Source of the DNA: Segeticoccus rhizosphaerae
GTDB lineage: Bacteria; Actinomycetota; Actinomycetes; Actinomycetales; Dermatophilaceae
DNA length: 37,377 nucleotides
Direction of reading: 5' to 3'
Assembly: GCF_009192725.1 (NCBI RefSeq)
Contig: NZ_VOHR01000006.1
Location: forward strand, 1 to 37,377
Shown here: positions 1 through 9,001 of the stretch, in pieces
Layout: every line of letters starts with the position of its first letter
Position numbering within the stretch: the stretch's first letter is position 1
Program-made: the position numbers and the translations under genes
Notes under the pieces: generated by a model
What the model was told of the DNA's origin: nothing
Databases searched by the model: none
Seen by the model: only the letters and a program-made list of their open reading frames with translations

Positions 1-462
1 GACCGGGTCGTGGCGTGGGTGGAGGCCGCGGTGGCGGCCGGTGCCCGGTTGGTGGCCGGCGGCACGGCCAGCGGCGGGGTGGTCGAGCCCACCGTGTTGC
101 TGGACGTGCCCGATGGCGTGTCGGCGTGGGACGAGGAGATCTTCGGGCCGGTGGTCGCGGTGCGGTCGGTGCCGGACCTGGACGCGGCGTTCGAGGTGGT
201 CAACCACTCCCGCTACGGGTTGCACGCGAGTGTGTTCACCGCGTCGCTGGAGACGGCGTTCGAGGCGGTGGACCGGATCGAGGCGGGCGGGGTGATCGTC
301 AACGAGGTGCCCGGGTTCCGTTCGGACGTGATGCCCTATGGCGGGGTGAAGGACTCCGGCGCGGGCCGGGAGGGACCGCGGTTCGCGATCGAGGAGCTGA
401 CGGTGACCCGGATGGCGGTCATCCGGCCATCCACCAGCACGACGAGCACGAGGAGGGGCTGA
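1..462 (+). CDS. Aldehyde dehydrogenase, C-terminal part (5' end outside window)
   Basis: The reading frame is open from base 1 and runs 153 codons to TGA at 460-462, so the N-terminal two thirds, including the catalytic Cys, lie upstream of the window. What remains is the end of the ALDH superfamily fold: an EIFGPVV segment, the HSRYGLHASVFT segment, and the C-terminal oligomerisation part with VNEVPGFRSDVMPYGGVKDSG. The Pro-Gly-Phe-Arg-Ser-Asp stretch resembles lactaldehyde/glyceraldehyde-3-phosphate dehydrogenase-type ALDHs more than betaine-aldehyde dehydrogenases, but the substrate cannot be read from this fragment. An SDR gene follows after 3 nt on the same strand, so the two are probably co-transcribed and may oxidise an alcohol and its aldehyde in sequence (inference). 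Confidence 0.9.
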   Translation, partial: DRVVAWVEAAVAAGARLVAGGTASGGVVEPTVLLDVPDGVSAWDEEIFGPVVAVRSVPDLDAAFEVVNHSRYGLHASVFTASLETAFEAVDRIEAGGVIVNEVPGFRSDVMPYGGVKDSGAGREGPRFAIEELTVTRMAVIRPSTSTTSTRRG

Positions 463-465
463 GGC

Positions 466-1311
466 GTGGACCAGCAGACGACGAATGAACAGGCGGGGCA
501 CCCGGCGACCGACGGCACGACGGTCGAGCAGGCTCCCGGCCGGGTGGACTACAGCAGGCTGTTCCGGCTCGACGGGCGGCGCGCGGTGGTGGTCGGCGCG
601 GGGAGCGGCATCGGTCGGGAGAGCGCGTTGGCGCTTTCCGCGCACGGGGCGCAGGTGGTGTGCGCCGACCGGGACCTGACGGCCGCGAAGGAGACCGTCG
701 CCGCCGGTGGCGGGGACACGGCATATGAGCTGGATGTCCTGGACTCCGAGGCGGTCTCGCGCGCGGCGGACGAGCTCGGCCCGGTCGACGTGCTCGTGTT
801 CACCGCCGCGACCAACGTGCGCAAGCGGCTGCTGGACTACACGGCCGAGGAGTTCGACCGGGTGGTCTCGCTCAACCTGCGCGCGTCGTTCGATCTGGTG
901 CGGGCCTTCGGTGCGGGCATGGCGCAGCGGGGCCGGGGCAGCATCATCGGGTTCAGCTCCATCCGCGCGGTCGCGGTCGAACCGGGTCAGGGCGTCTACG
1001 CCGCGACCAAGGCCGGTCTGGTGCAGCTGCTGCGCACCGCGGCCGCCGAGCTCGGCCCGGACGGCGTCCGCCTCAACGCGATCGCCCCGGGCATCGTGGA
1101 CACGCCACTGACCGCCCAGATCCGGGCCGTGCCGGAGTGGTCCGAGGCCTACGCCAGCAAGAGCGCGCTCGGGCGCTGGTCACACGCCGAGGAACTCGCC
1201 GGCGCCGTGGTCTACCTCGCCTCCGACGCCTCGAGCTTCGTCACCGGCAGCCAACTGTTCGTCGACGGCGGCTGGACCGCCATCGACGGCCGCTACACCC
1301 CACCCAGCTGA
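466..1311 (+). CDS. SDR family NAD(P)-dependent oxidoreductase
   Basis: Classical short-chain dehydrogenase of 281 residues. The cofactor loop is GAGSGIG (residues 44-50), with an acidic Asp68/Asp70 region after beta2 that favours NAD. The catalytic set is Ser164/Ser165, Tyr178 and Lys182 (YAATK). The family's NNAG motif appears as TAATN. The C-terminus has the usual [12 protein letters not shown]. The N-terminal 30 residues are polar and extra to the fold. GTG 466 is preceded by AGGAGG (451-456) nine bases away, inside the end of the upstream aldehyde dehydrogenase gene, so the pair looks like one operon. The 3' end overlaps the convergent GMC oxidoreductase gene by 19 bp. The substrate is unknown; a secondary alcohol or hydroxyacid is likely from the family. 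Confidence 0.88.
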   Translation: MDQQTTNEQAGHPATDGTTVEQAPGRVDYSRLFRLDGRRAVVVGAGSGIGRESALALSAHGAQVVCADRDLTAAKETVAAGGGDTAYELDVLDSEAVSRAADELGPVDVLVFTAATNVRKRLLDYTAEEFDRVVSLNLRASFDLVRAFGAGMAQRGRGSIIGFSSIRAVAVEPGQGVYAATKAGLVQLLRTAAAELGPDGVRLNAIAPGIVDTPLTAQIRAVPEWSEAYASKSALGRWSHAEELAGAVVYLASDASSFVTGSQLFVDGGWTAIDGRYTPPS

Positions 1312-3059
1312 CCTCGCGCCGGCGCCGGGTTGGCTCCGGCTGCGCTCGGCGGGTCGGTGCGCGCGTTCCACGCGTGGTTGCGCGGGTCGCCCTCGGGGTA
1401 GAGCGGCATGCCCTCGCCGTGACGGTAGAACGGCACCTGCGCGGGCGGCAGCGGCGTCGTCCCGAGGATCAGGTCGGCGGCCTTCTCCGCGACCATCATG
1501 ACCGGGGCGTAGATGTTGCCGTTGGGCACGTAGGGGAACACCGACGCGTCGACCACCCGCAGGCCCTCGACACCGTGCACGCGCATCGAGCGCGGGTCGA
1601 CGACGCTGCGTTCATCGGTGCCCATCCGGGCGGTGCACGAGGGGTGCAAGGCGGTCTCGGCGTCCCGGGCGACCCAGTCCAGGATCTCCTGGTCGGTCCG
1701 CACCGCGGGGCCGGGTGAGATCTCACCGGCGCTGAAGGCGGAAAAGGCGGGCTGCTCCAGGATGTTGCGCGCTGCCCTGACCATCTCGACCCACTCGCGC
1801 CGGTCGTCCTCGGTCGACAGGTAGTTGAACCGCACGGCCGGATGGCTGAACGGGTCGGTGCTCGTGACCTTCACGCTTCCGCGGCAGTCGGAGTACATCG
1901 GTCCGATGTGCACCTGGTAGCCGTGCTCGGCGGCCGGCCGCGTCCCGTCATACCGGATGGCGATCGGCAGGAAGTGGAACATCTCGTTGGGGTAGCGGAC
2001 CCGGTCGTTGCTGCGGATGAACCCTCCGGCCTCGAAGTGGTTGCTCGCACCCACCCCGCGGCGCAGGAGCATCCACTCGGCGCCGACCCGCGCCTTGTGC
2101 CGGTGCTTCAGCCACGGAGCGATCGAGACCGGCTGCTTGCTGGCGTGCTGGATGTAGACCTCGAGGTGGTCCTGCAGGCTCTCGCCGACTCCCGGCAGGT
2201 CTGCCACCGGCTCGATTCCGAGCGCTCGCAGCTCCTCCGCGTTGCCGATGCCGGCGAGCTGCAGCAGCTGCGGGGAGTTGAACGCGCCGCCGCAGAGGAT
2301 CACCTCGGCGGCCCGCGCCGTCCGGCGCCACTTGCCGGCCCGGACGTAGTCGACTCCCGTCACCCGGTTGCCCCGGGTGCGTAGCCCCGAGACCTGCGCC
2401 AGCGTCTCTATGGAGAGGTTCTTGCGGCCCTGCACGGGGTGCAGGTAGGCGCGGGCCGCGCTGAGGCGACGCCCCCGGTGCACGTTGCGGTCGAACTTGG
2501 CGAAACCCTCCTGCCGGTAACCGTTGACGTCGTCGGTGAGGGGGTAGCCAGCCTCCTGGACCGCCTCGAAGAACGCGCCGAACAACGGCGAGTCGGCGGG
2601 GCCGCGTTCGAGCACCAGGGGACCGGAGCCGCCCCGCCAGTCGTCGGCACCGGCGAGGCACGTCTCCATGCGCTTGAAGTAGGGGAGACAGTGCGCGTAG
2701 TCCCACTGCTCCATGCCCGCGTCGCGTGACCAGCGCTCGAAGTCGAGCGGGTTGCCGCGCTGGAAGATCATCCCGTTGATGCTGCTCGAGCCGCCGAGGA
2801 CCTTGCCCCGGGCGTGGTAGATCCGCCGACCGCCCATGAAGGGCTCCGGCTCCGACTCGTACCTCCAGTCGTAGAACCGGTTGCCGATCGGGTAGGACAA
2901 CGCGGCCGGCATGTGGATGAACGGGTCGACGCGGAAGTCACTGCGCCCGGCCTCGAGCACCAGCACGGACGTGCTCGGGTCGGCGCTCAACCGGTTCGCC
3001 AGCGCGGACCCCGCCGAGCCGCCCCCGACGATCACGACGTCCCAGGCCCGCTCGGTCAT
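1293..3059 (-). CDS. betA: GMC oxidoreductase, choline dehydrogenase-like
   Basis: FAD-dependent glucose-methanol-choline oxidoreductase of 588 residues, within the usual range. The N-terminal dinucleotide fold has GGGSAG (12-17) and Glu36 at the end of beta2. The GMC signature region reads [19 protein letters not shown]. The C-terminal active-site pair is His472 (in [10 protein letters not shown]) and Asn513 (in PNGNIYAP), matching the His/Asn pair of choline-oxidising members. Start ATG 3057-3059 overlaps the TGA of the upstream betaine-aldehyde-dehydrogenase-like gene (ATGA), so translation is probably coupled. Predicted reaction: choline or a related amino alcohol to its aldehyde. The last ~25 residues are Ala/Pro/Gly-rich and run 19 bp into the opposing SDR gene, which suggests an extended or rearranged 3' end. 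Substrate assignment is by family resemblance only. Confidence 0.82.
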   Translation of the reverse strand: MTERAWDVVIVGGGSAGSALANRLSADPSTSVLVLEAGRSDFRVDPFIHMPAALSYPIGNRFYDWRYESEPEPFMGGRRIYHARGKVLGGSSSINGMIFQRGNPLDFERWSRDAGMEQWDYAHCLPYFKRMETCLAGADDWRGGSGPLVLERGPADSPLFGAFFEAVQEAGYPLTDDVNGYRQEGFAKFDRNVHRGRRLSAARAYLHPVQGRKNLSIETLAQVSGLRTRGNRVTGVDYVRAGKWRRTARAAEVILCGGAFNSPQLLQLAGIGNAEELRALGIEPVADLPGVGESLQDHLEVYIQHASKQPVSIAPWLKHRHKARVGAEWMLLRRGVGASNHFEAGGFIRSNDRVRYPNEMFHFLPIAIRYDGTRPAAEHGYQVHIGPMYSDCRGSVKVTSTDPFSHPAVRFNYLSTEDDRREWVEMVRAARNILEQPAFSAFSAGEISPGPAVRTDQEILDWVARDAETALHPSCTARMGTDERSVVDPRSMRVHGVEGLRVVDASVFPYVPNGNIYAPVMMVAEKAADLILGTTPLPPAQVPFYRHGEGMPLYPEGDPRNHAWNARTDPPSAAGANPAPARGQLGGV

Positions 3060-4567
3060 GCGTCCCCCTCCTTCGTGGCTCGGTCCTCGAACCATCCGGC
3101 CGGGCCGGGTCTGGTGTTGTGCCAGATGTGCTTGGTCTCGCGATACTCCTCGAGCCCGGCCAGCCCGAGCTCTCGCCCCACCCCGGACTGCTTGAACCCG
3201 CCCCACTCGGCCTGGGGCACGTAGGGATGGAAGTCGTTGATCCAGATGGTGCCGTGGCGCAGGCGTCGGGCGACCCGTTCGGCCCGGCCCGCGTTCTCGG
3301 TCCAGACCGCGCCGGCGAGGCCGTAGATGGTGTCGTTGGCGATCGCCACCGCGGCGTCCTCGGCCGCGTCCGCGGTGCCGCCGGAGAAGGTCTCGACGGT
3401 CAGCACCGGGCCGAAGGACTCGTCCTGGACGCACCGCATCCCGGTGTGGCAGTGGTCGAGGACGGTGGGCAGGAAGTAGCTTCCCTGGGCCAGAGCGGGA
3501 TCGGCAGGTGGTCCGCCGCCGACGAGCAGCTGCGCGCCCTCGGCCACGGCCGCCTCGACGTACGACTGCACCTTGTCGCGGTGCTCGGCGCTGATCAAAG
3601 GGCCGGCCTCGGCGTCCTCGTCGAACGGCCCACCCAGCCGGATGTCGTGCGCCCGCCGGACCAGCTCGGCTACGACCTGGTCGTGCACCGACTCCTCGAC
3701 GACCAGCCGGGACCCGGCCGAGCACACCTGGCCGGAGTCGAGGAAGACCGCGGTCAGGGCGTTGTCGATCGCGGCGGGCAGGTCGGCGTCGGCGAAGACG
3801 ATGTTGGGGTTCTTGCCACCGAGCTCGAGCGCCACACGCTTGACGGTGGCTGCCGCTGCCGCCATGATGCGTCGTCCCGTCGCGAGGCCACCGGTGAACG
3901 ACACGAGGTCGACGCCCGGGTGCTCGGTGAGGGCCGCGCCGACCGTGGCACCCGATCCGAGGACGAGCCCCCCCACGCCCTCCGGCAGCCCGAGCTCCGC
4001 GAGGGTGCGCACCAGCCAGATGGCCGTGTGCGGGGTGAGCTCGCTGGGCTTGAGCACGAAGGTGTTGCCTGCGGCGAGGGCCGGGGCGACCTTCCACGAC
4101 GTCTGCAACAACGGGTAGTTCCACGGTGTGATCAGGGCGCACACGCCGACCGGTTCGTGCACCACCCGGCTGGAGACGGCCGCGACCCCGGTGTCCACCA
4201 CTCGCCCGGCGTCGACCTGCACCAGGCTCGCGAAGTGGCGGAACACCGCGATGACGTCGTCCATGTCGAGCTGGGCCTCGACGAATCGCTTTCCCGTGTC
4301 TAGCGCTTCGAGGCGCGCGACCTCGTCCTTCTCCTGTGCCAGGCGGTCTGCCAGGCGGTGCAGCAGGGCAGCCCGGTCAGGGCCGGGGGTGTCCACCCAC
4401 GGCCCGGAGTCGAAGGCGGCGCGTGCGGCGGCGACCGCGGCACCTGCATCCTCCGCCGCGGCCTCGTCGACCGTGCCGACGGTGCTGCCGTCTGCAGGGC
4501 ACACGATGGTGCGTGTGCCCTGGTCGGAGGCGTCACGCCATACCCCGTTGATGAACAGGTCGGACAT
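3056..4567 (-). CDS. betB: Aldehyde dehydrogenase, betaine-aldehyde dehydrogenase-like
   Basis: Full-length ALDH of 503 residues from ATG 4567. A GTG two codons upstream (4573) is possible, but GGGAG sits five bases before the ATG, so ATG is preferred. Visible family landmarks are Asn150 (ITPWNYP), the FTGG cofactor loop near 224-227, the general base Glu248 ([12 protein letters not shown]) and the nucleophile Cys282 (GQVCSAGSR). The C-terminus carries the [21 protein letters not shown] stretch typical of betaine/aminoaldehyde dehydrogenases. It is the first gene of a two-gene minus-strand operon with the choline-dehydrogenase-like gene, which would supply its aldehyde substrate. The proposed pair makes glycine betaine from choline or oxidises a similar aminoalcohol for carbon and nitrogen. 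The divergent ABC importer may bring in the substrate. Confidence 0.85.
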   Translation of the reverse strand: MSDLFINGVWRDASDQGTRTIVCPADGSTVGTVDEAAAEDAGAAVAAARAAFDSGPWVDTPGPDRAALLHRLADRLAQEKDEVARLEALDTGKRFVEAQLDMDDVIAVFRHFASLVQVDAGRVVDTGVAAVSSRVVHEPVGVCALITPWNYPLLQTSWKVAPALAAGNTFVLKPSELTPHTAIWLVRTLAELGLPEGVGGLVLGSGATVGAALTEHPGVDLVSFTGGLATGRRIMAAAAATVKRVALELGGKNPNIVFADADLPAAIDNALTAVFLDSGQVCSAGSRLVVEESVHDQVVAELVRRAHDIRLGGPFDEDAEAGPLISAEHRDKVQSYVEAAVAEGAQLLVGGGPPADPALAQGSYFLPTVLDHCHTGMRCVQDESFGPVLTVETFSGGTADAAEDAAVAIANDTIYGLAGAVWTENAGRAERVARRLRHGTIWINDFHPYVPQAEWGGFKQSGVGRELGLAGLEEYRETKHIWHNTRPGPAGWFEDRATKEGDA

Positions 4568-4596
4568 CAGCACTCCCGTCGATCGTCTGCAGGTGC

Positions 4597-4628
4597 TGTC
4601 GCGTCACCAGTGCCGAGCTGGCGCGACA
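4597..4628. promoter_or_regulatory. Long inverted repeat in the betB-like / ABC importer divergent region
   Basis: TGTCGCG (4597-4603) and CGCGACA (4622-4628) are perfect complements, and CCAG (4607-4610) pairs with CTGG (4618-4621) inside them. This gives an 11-bp dyad with a three-base bulge, 30 bp upstream of the betB-like start. A second short dyad, GTCA-CAA-TGAC, lies at 4631-4641. Position between divergent operons suggests an operator for a shared regulator, but no regulator gene is adjacent. No convincing -35/-10 pair is visible in this region. Confidence 0.45.
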
Positions 4629-4697
4629 AGGTCACAATGACATGCCGAATCGGTGTGGAGAGACCTCCAGCCGGCGTCGGCACCCCTAAAGTGTGGC

Positions 4698-4721
4698 GTG
4701 GGCCGTCACGGGACGGCCCAC
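4698..4721 (+). promoter_or_regulatory. Perfect 10-bp inverted repeat just upstream of the importer Shine-Dalgarno
   Basis: GTGGGCCGTC (4698-4707) and GACGGCCCAC (4712-4721) pair perfectly around an ACGG loop. The dyad ends two bases before the GGAGG ribosome site (4724-4728) of the substrate-binding protein gene. A weak -10-like TAAAGT lies at 4687-4692, which would put the transcription start inside the left arm. It could be an operator over +1 or a 5' mRNA hairpin that controls ribosome access. No T-run follows, so a terminator is unlikely. Confidence 0.55.
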
Positions 4722-4734
4722 CCGGAGGTCAAAA

Positions 4735-5871
4735 ATGAAGACGTTGTGCACCAGAGCAGTGACGCTGACCGCAACCCTGGCGTTGGCCGCAGTTGCCGCG
4801 GCTGCTTGCTCGCCGCCGAGCAAGAACAGCAGCAGCCAGAGCTCCAGCGGCGGCACCGATGCGGCCACGGCCACCTCGGCCAAGGACTTCGGCGGTATGG
4901 ACGCGCTGGTCAAGGCCGCGAAGGCGGAGGGCACCCTCAACGTCATCGCCCTGCCCCCCGACTGGGCCAACTACGGCAAGATCATCAAGGCCTTCGAGAA
5001 GAAGTACGGCATCACGATCAAGTCCGCCCAGCCCGACGGCGCCAGCCAGGACGAGATCAACGCGGCCAAACAGCTCAAGGGCACCGACCGGGCTCCCGAC
5101 GTCTTCGACCTCGGTCAGTCGGTGGCACTGGTCAACACCGACATGTTCGCGCCCTACACGGTGGCGAACTTCGACACGGTGCCCCAGCAGTTCAAGGACC
5201 CGAAGGGCACCTGGGTCAACGACTACGGCGGCATCATCTCGATCGGCTACGACTCCTCCAAGGTGCCCGACGTCACGAGCCTGGCCGACCTGCTCAAGCC
5301 GGCCTACAAGGGCAGTGTCGCCCTCAACGGTGACCCCACCCAGGCCGGCGCCGCCTTCAGCGGTGTCGTGATGGCCGCGGTCGCGAACGGCGGCAGCCCC
5401 GACGACGTGGCGCCCGGCGTCGACTTCTTCGTCAAGCTCAAGAAGGCGGGCAACTTCCTGCCGCTCGACCCGACGCCCGCGACCATCGAGTCCGGCCAGA
5501 CCCCGGTCGTCATCGACTGGGACTACACCAACGCCGCCGAGACCGCCAAGCTGCCCAGCTGGAAGGTCATGGTGCCAAAGAACGCCGTCGTCGGCGGCTA
5601 CTACTACCAGGCCATCAACGCCGACGCGCCGCACCCGGCGGCGGCGCGGCTCTGGGAGGAGTTCCTCTACTCCGACGAGGGGCAGAACCTCTTCCTGGGC
5701 GGCGGCGCCCGCCCGGTGCGCGCCGATGACATGGTCAAGAAGGGCACGATCGACAAGGCCGCCTTCAAGAAGCTGCCGCCGGTCCAGGGCAGCCCCGTCG
5801 TACCGACCCAGGCCCAGACCGAGAAGGCGGCGAAGTACCTGTCCAAGAACTGGTCGAAGGTCACCAGTTGA
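4735..5871 (+). CDS. ABC transporter substrate-binding lipoprotein (spermidine/putrescine-iron-type family)
   Basis: Extracellular receptor of 378 residues anchored by lipid. The signal peptide has Lys2/Arg7, a hydrophobic stretch (9-24) and a lipobox-like AAAAC with the lipidated Cys at 25, followed by a Ser/Asn-rich linker. The mature part has the cluster of features of PotD/AfuA-type receptors: NVIALPPDWANY, APDVFDLG, an YGGIISIGYDSSKVP segment and GYYYQAINADAPHP. ATG 4735 follows GGAGG with six bases between; upstream in-frame codons lack a ribosome site. It is the first gene of a four-gene importer operon whose members all overlap by 4 bp. The ligand is not readable. Divergence from the choline-oxidation-like pair suggests an amine or amino-alcohol, while polyamines or aminoalkylphosphonates remain possible. 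Confidence 0.85.
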   Translation: MKTLCTRAVTLTATLALAAVAAAACSPPSKNSSSQSSSGGTDAATATSAKDFGGMDALVKAAKAEGTLNVIALPPDWANYGKIIKAFEKKYGITIKSAQPDGASQDEINAAKQLKGTDRAPDVFDLGQSVALVNTDMFAPYTVANFDTVPQQFKDPKGTWVNDYGGIISIGYDSSKVPDVTSLADLLKPAYKGSVALNGDPTQAGAAFSGVVMAAVANGGSPDDVAPGVDFFVKLKKAGNFLPLDPTPATIESGQTPVVIDWDYTNAAETAKLPSWKVMVPKNAVVGGYYYQAINADAPHPAAARLWEEFLYSDEGQNLFLGGGARPVRADDMVKKGTIDKAAFKKLPPVQGSPVVPTQAQTEKAAKYLSKNWSKVTS

Positions 5872-6722
5872 TCAAAGCCGCGAGGCGAGCCCTGCCGTCG
5901 CTGGGGATGGTGCCCTTCCTCGGCTACCTGACGGTGTTCCTGTTCATCCCGACGGTGATCGTCGTGGTCGGCGCGTTCCAGGACGACGGCAGGCCGACAC
6001 TGGACAACGTCCGCGCCCTCGGGAGCGGCCCGGTCCTGCACGCCCTGCGGCAGAGCCTCGTGGTGTCCGCCAGCACCGCCGTCATCGGGGCCGTCGTCGG
6101 GGGCCTCCTGGCGTATGCCGTGGTGACCTGCAAACCGGACGGGGCCGTGCGGCGCGCAGTCACCAGCGCGTGCGGAGTGCTGGCCCAGTTCGGTGGCGTG
6201 ATGCTCGCGTTCGCGTTCATCGCGACGCTCGGCTTCTCCGGTGCCGTCACCACCTTGGTCAAGGACTCGGTCGGCGTGAACCTCTACGGCAGCGGGTGGC
6301 TCTTCGACGTGCCGGGGATCATCCTGGTCTACTCCTACTTCCAGATCCCGCTCATGGTGATCGTGTTCCTGCCCGCGCTGGACGGCATCAAGGTGCAGTG
6401 GCGTGAGGCTGCCGAGAACCTCGGGGCCTCGACCTGGCAGTACTGGCGTCAGGTCGCCGGGCCGCTGCTGCTGCCGGCGTTCCTGGGCTCGACCCTGCTG
6501 CTGTTCGCCAACGCCTTCGCGTCCTACGCGACGGCGGCGGCCCTGGTCAGCCAGGGCAACCCGATCCTGCCGCTGTTCATCCGCTCGGCCCTGACCAGCG
6601 AGATCCTGCTCGGGAGAGCGAATCTCGGCTACGCCCTCGCGCTGGAGATGATCGTGGTCGTGGCGATCGTCATGACCGGCTATGCGCTGCTGGTCCGACG
6701 CACCTCGAGGTGGCTGCGGTGA
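5868..6722 (+). CDS. ABC transporter permease (first)
   Basis: Integral membrane permease of 284 residues in the binding-protein-dependent transport family. TTG 5868 overlaps the TGA of the receptor gene (TTGA), with AAGG seven bases upstream. The next plausible start (Met14) would remove the cytoplasmic Lys/Arg-rich lead, so TTG is preferred. A hydrophobic segment at about 15-37 is followed by five more membrane segments. The cytoplasmic EAA loop reads EAAENLGASTWQYW near residues 181-194 and contacts the ATPase. It forms a heterodimer with the next gene product. Confidence 0.85.
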   Translation: MIKAARRALPSLGMVPFLGYLTVFLFIPTVIVVVGAFQDDGRPTLDNVRALGSGPVLHALRQSLVVSASTAVIGAVVGGLLAYAVVTCKPDGAVRRAVTSACGVLAQFGGVMLAFAFIATLGFSGAVTTLVKDSVGVNLYGSGWLFDVPGIILVYSYFQIPLMVIVFLPALDGIKVQWREAAENLGASTWQYWRQVAGPLLLPAFLGSTLLLFANAFASYATAAALVSQGNPILPLFIRSALTSEILLGRANLGYALALEMIVVVAIVMTGYALLVRRTSRWLR

Positions 6723-7567
6723 CCCTGCCACGCCAGCGCCGTGCCCGCCGGCAGCGCGCCTTCCGGATCGTGACGTTCGTCGTCCTGGGCGCCTTCTTCC
6801 TCATCCCCCTCGTCTCGATGGTCGACTTCAGCACGCGTGGGACAGCCGGCAGCGGTCGCACGGGAGAGGCCTGGGGTGCCCTGCTGCACGATCCGGAGCT
6901 GACCGCCGCGATCATCACCTCGCTCGAGCTGGCCGCGCTCACCGTCATCGGCATGGTCCTCCTGCTCGTCCCCACCATGGTCTGGGTCCGCTTGCGGGTG
7001 CAGTGGGCCGCCCGGATGGTCGAGTTCCTCTGCCTGCTGCCGCTCACCATCCCTGCGCTGGTCATCGTCGTGGGCATCGCGCCCGTCTACGCCTGGGTCA
7101 CCTACTTCCTCGGCGGCTCCGCGCTCACGCTGACCTTCGCGTATGTCGTGCTGGTCCTGCCCTACGCCTTCCGGTCCCTCGACGCCGGCCTGTCCGCGAT
7201 CGACCTCACGACGCTGTCGGAGGCGGCTCGAAGCCTTGGTGCCGGGTGGTTCACGGTCATCGCGCGCGTCGTCGTCCCCAACATCGTGTCGGCGCTGCTG
7301 TCGGCCGCGTTCATCTCCGTCGCCCTGGTGCTGGGTGAGTTCACCTTCGCCTCCCTGCTGCACTACGACAACCTGCAGGTCGTGATCGCGTTCTTCGGCA
7401 AGAGCAACGCGAAGGTCTCGGTGTCGGCGTCACTGGCCGCGCTGATCTTCGGGTTCGTGCTGCTGCTCCTGCTGTCCCTGCTCGGCCGCGGGCGCAAGGG
7501 CAGGCGCACCACCGCCATCGAGCCGCTGGCGGTCACCACGCCCGCCGGGAAGGAAGTGAAGGGATGA
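6719..7567 (+). CDS. ABC transporter permease (second)
   Basis: Second permease of the importer, 282 residues. GTG 6719 overlaps the TGA of the first permease (GTGA) and has GAGG eight bases upstream. A GTG three codons earlier (6710) is possible but has no better ribosome site. A basic N-terminus (PRQRRARRQ) precedes the first membrane helix. The EAA loop is EAARSLGAGWFTVIARVVVP near residues 167-186. The C-terminal tail is short and basic. Family: PotC/CysW-like permeases. Translation appears coupled to both neighbours. Confidence 0.85.
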   Translation: MTLPRQRRARRQRAFRIVTFVVLGAFFLIPLVSMVDFSTRGTAGSGRTGEAWGALLHDPELTAAIITSLELAALTVIGMVLLLVPTMVWVRLRVQWAARMVEFLCLLPLTIPALVIVVGIAPVYAWVTYFLGGSALTLTFAYVVLVLPYAFRSLDAGLSAIDLTTLSEAARSLGAGWFTVIARVVVPNIVSALLSAAFISVALVLGEFTFASLLHYDNLQVVIAFFGKSNAKVSVSASLAALIFGFVLLLLLSLLGRGRKGRRTTAIEPLAVTTPAGKEVKG

Positions 7568-8625
7568 GCGCGTCCGCCCTCGAGACCCGGGAAGGGGTGG
7601 AGGTCCGGCTGGAGGGCCTGCACCGGGAGTTCTCCGGAGTGCGTGCCCTCGACGGGCTGGACCTGACCCTGCGCCCCGGTGAGCTGGTCGCCCTGCTCGG
7701 TCCGTCCGGTTGTGGCAAGACGACCGCCCTGCGTCTCGTCGCCGGACTGGACGACCCCGACAGCGGCCGCGTCGTCGTGGGCGACCGGGACGTCACCCAT
7801 GTGCCTGCCAACCGGCGGGACATGGGCATGGTGTTCCAGGCCTACAGCCTCTTTCCGCACCTCACCGCGCAACAAAACGTCGAGTTCGGCCTGAAGCTGC
7901 GCCGCGTCGACCGGTCCAAACGGGCAGGCCGGGCCAGGCAGATGCTCGAGCTGGTGGGCCTCGCCTCGCAGGCCGACCGCTTCGCCAGCCAGCTGTCCGG
8001 AGGGCAGCAGCAACGGGTCGCCCTGGCGCGGGCGCTCGCGATCCAGCCGGCGGTGTTGCTGCTGGACGAGCCGTTGTCTGCGCTCGACGCGAAGGTGCGA
8101 GCCCAGCTGCGCGACGAGATCCGGCGCGTCCAGCTCGAGGTGGGCACGACCACCCTCTTCGTCACCCACGACCAGGAGGAGGCCCTGTCCATCTCCGACC
8201 GGGTCGGGGTGATGAACCAGGGCAGGCTCGAGCAGCTCGCCCCGCCCGAGGAGCTCTACACCGCACCCTCGACGGCATTCGTGGCCGCCTTCGTGGGGCT
8301 GATGAACCGGATCCCGTGCCGTGTCGAGGCAGGGCGCGCGTCGGTTCTCGGCGCCACGGTCCGCGTGACCGACCGCTCCGTGACCTCCGGTGAGGGAATC
8401 GCGATGGTGCGCCCCGAGCAGCTGGTCGTGGAGGCCTCCGACGCCGGGAGCGCGGAGGTGCTGCAGGTGAGCTTCCTGGGCTCGGTGACCCACGTGCGGG
8501 TCCGCACGGCCGACGGCCACGAGCTGCTCTCGCAGGCGAACGGGGCCGAGGCGGCCCGGCTGACCGTCCACACCCCGGTGCGGGTCCGCCTCGTCGCGGA
8601 CCAGCTGCTCGTCTCGTCCGACTGA
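7564..8625 (+). CDS. ABC transporter ATP-binding protein (PotA-like)
   Basis: ATPase of 353 residues that powers the importer. Motifs in order: Walker A GPSGCGKT (46-53), Q-loop Gln92, signature LSGGQ (144-148), Walker B with Asp168-Glu169, D-loop SALD (172-175) and switch His202. The C-terminal ~110 residues form a TOBE-type regulatory domain, including MVRPEQLVV, as in PotA/MalK/FbpC ATPases. ATG 7564 overlaps the TGA of the second permease (ATGA). The gene ends 10 bp before the convergent YciI-like gene, and no terminator hairpin fits in that gap. Confidence 0.93.
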   Translation: MSASALETREGVEVRLEGLHREFSGVRALDGLDLTLRPGELVALLGPSGCGKTTALRLVAGLDDPDSGRVVVGDRDVTHVPANRRDMGMVFQAYSLFPHLTAQQNVEFGLKLRRVDRSKRAGRARQMLELVGLASQADRFASQLSGGQQQRVALARALAIQPAVLLLDEPLSALDAKVRAQLRDEIRRVQLEVGTTTLFVTHDQEEALSISDRVGVMNQGRLEQLAPPEELYTAPSTAFVAAFVGLMNRIPCRVEAGRASVLGATVRVTDRSVTSGEGIAMVRPEQLVVEASDAGSAEVLQVSFLGSVTHVRVRTADGHELLSQANGAEAARLTVHTPVRVRLVADQLLVSSD

Positions 8626-8635
8626 GCAACCGGGT

Positions 8636-8911
8636 TCACTCGGGCGCCGGGATGACCACGTTCCACTCGCGCAGCGTGGCGTCTGCCGAGACGCCCTCTC
8701 GCGTGTAGGGGTCGGCCGCGAGCACCTCGCGCGCCGCGGACTCGTCGGCCACGTCGAGCACCACCACGGCGCCCCGGGAATCCGCCGTCGGGCCCGCCAG
8801 CACGACGGCGCCAGCCTCGTGCAACGAGCCCATGTAGGCGAGGTGCTCGGGGCGCACCCGCGCGCGGGCCTCGGGGTCTGCGTAGCGGTACTCGAGCAGG
8901 TAGTAGGTCAT
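8636..8911 (-). CDS. YciI family protein
   Basis: Small protein of 91 residues with the alpha/beta ferredoxin-like YciI fold. It begins MTYYLLEYRY, has RPEHLAYMGSLHEAG with the conserved His23, then AGPTAD, and the DPYTREGV segment that supplies the second conserved acidic/His region of the family. ATG 8911 follows GGGAG at nine bases. An in-frame ATG nine codons upstream (8938) lies nearer a TATCCT -10-like element but would add residues absent from the family. YciI proteins are stand-alone domains of mostly unknown, sometimes dehalogenase- or muconolactone-isomerase-like, function. It is monocistronic and convergent with the importer operon. Confidence 0.85.
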   Translation of the reverse strand: MTYYLLEYRYADPEARARVRPEHLAYMGSLHEAGAVVLAGPTADSRGAVVVLDVADESAAREVLAADPYTREGVSADATLREWNVVIPAPE

Positions 8912-8950
8912 GCCGCCATGCTCCCACCTCAGCCGCATCTCGGTGGGTCG

Positions 8951-8960
8951 AGGATAGGCT
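8951..8960. promoter_or_regulatory. Overlapping divergent -10 elements
   Basis: On the plus strand TAGGCT (8955-8960) is a typical actinobacterial -10 about 41 bp before the 63-residue membrane peptide start. On the minus strand TATCCT (8956-8951) precedes the YciI gene. The hexamers share two base pairs, so only one polymerase could melt the site at a time. No clear -35 is seen for either. Confidence 0.4.
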
Positions 8961-9001
8961 GACAAGAGCGAGAACCCATCAGCGAGAGGCCGCCCGAGCA
9001 C

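Noticed and set aside
1293-4142. One 949-codon open frame that seems to fuse an extra N-terminal region to the GMC oxidoreductase
   Set aside because: The first ~360 codons are an Arg/Gly-rich shadow of the betaine-aldehyde-dehydrogenase-like gene in another frame. The true oxidoreductase starts at ATG 3059 with the canonical FAD motif.
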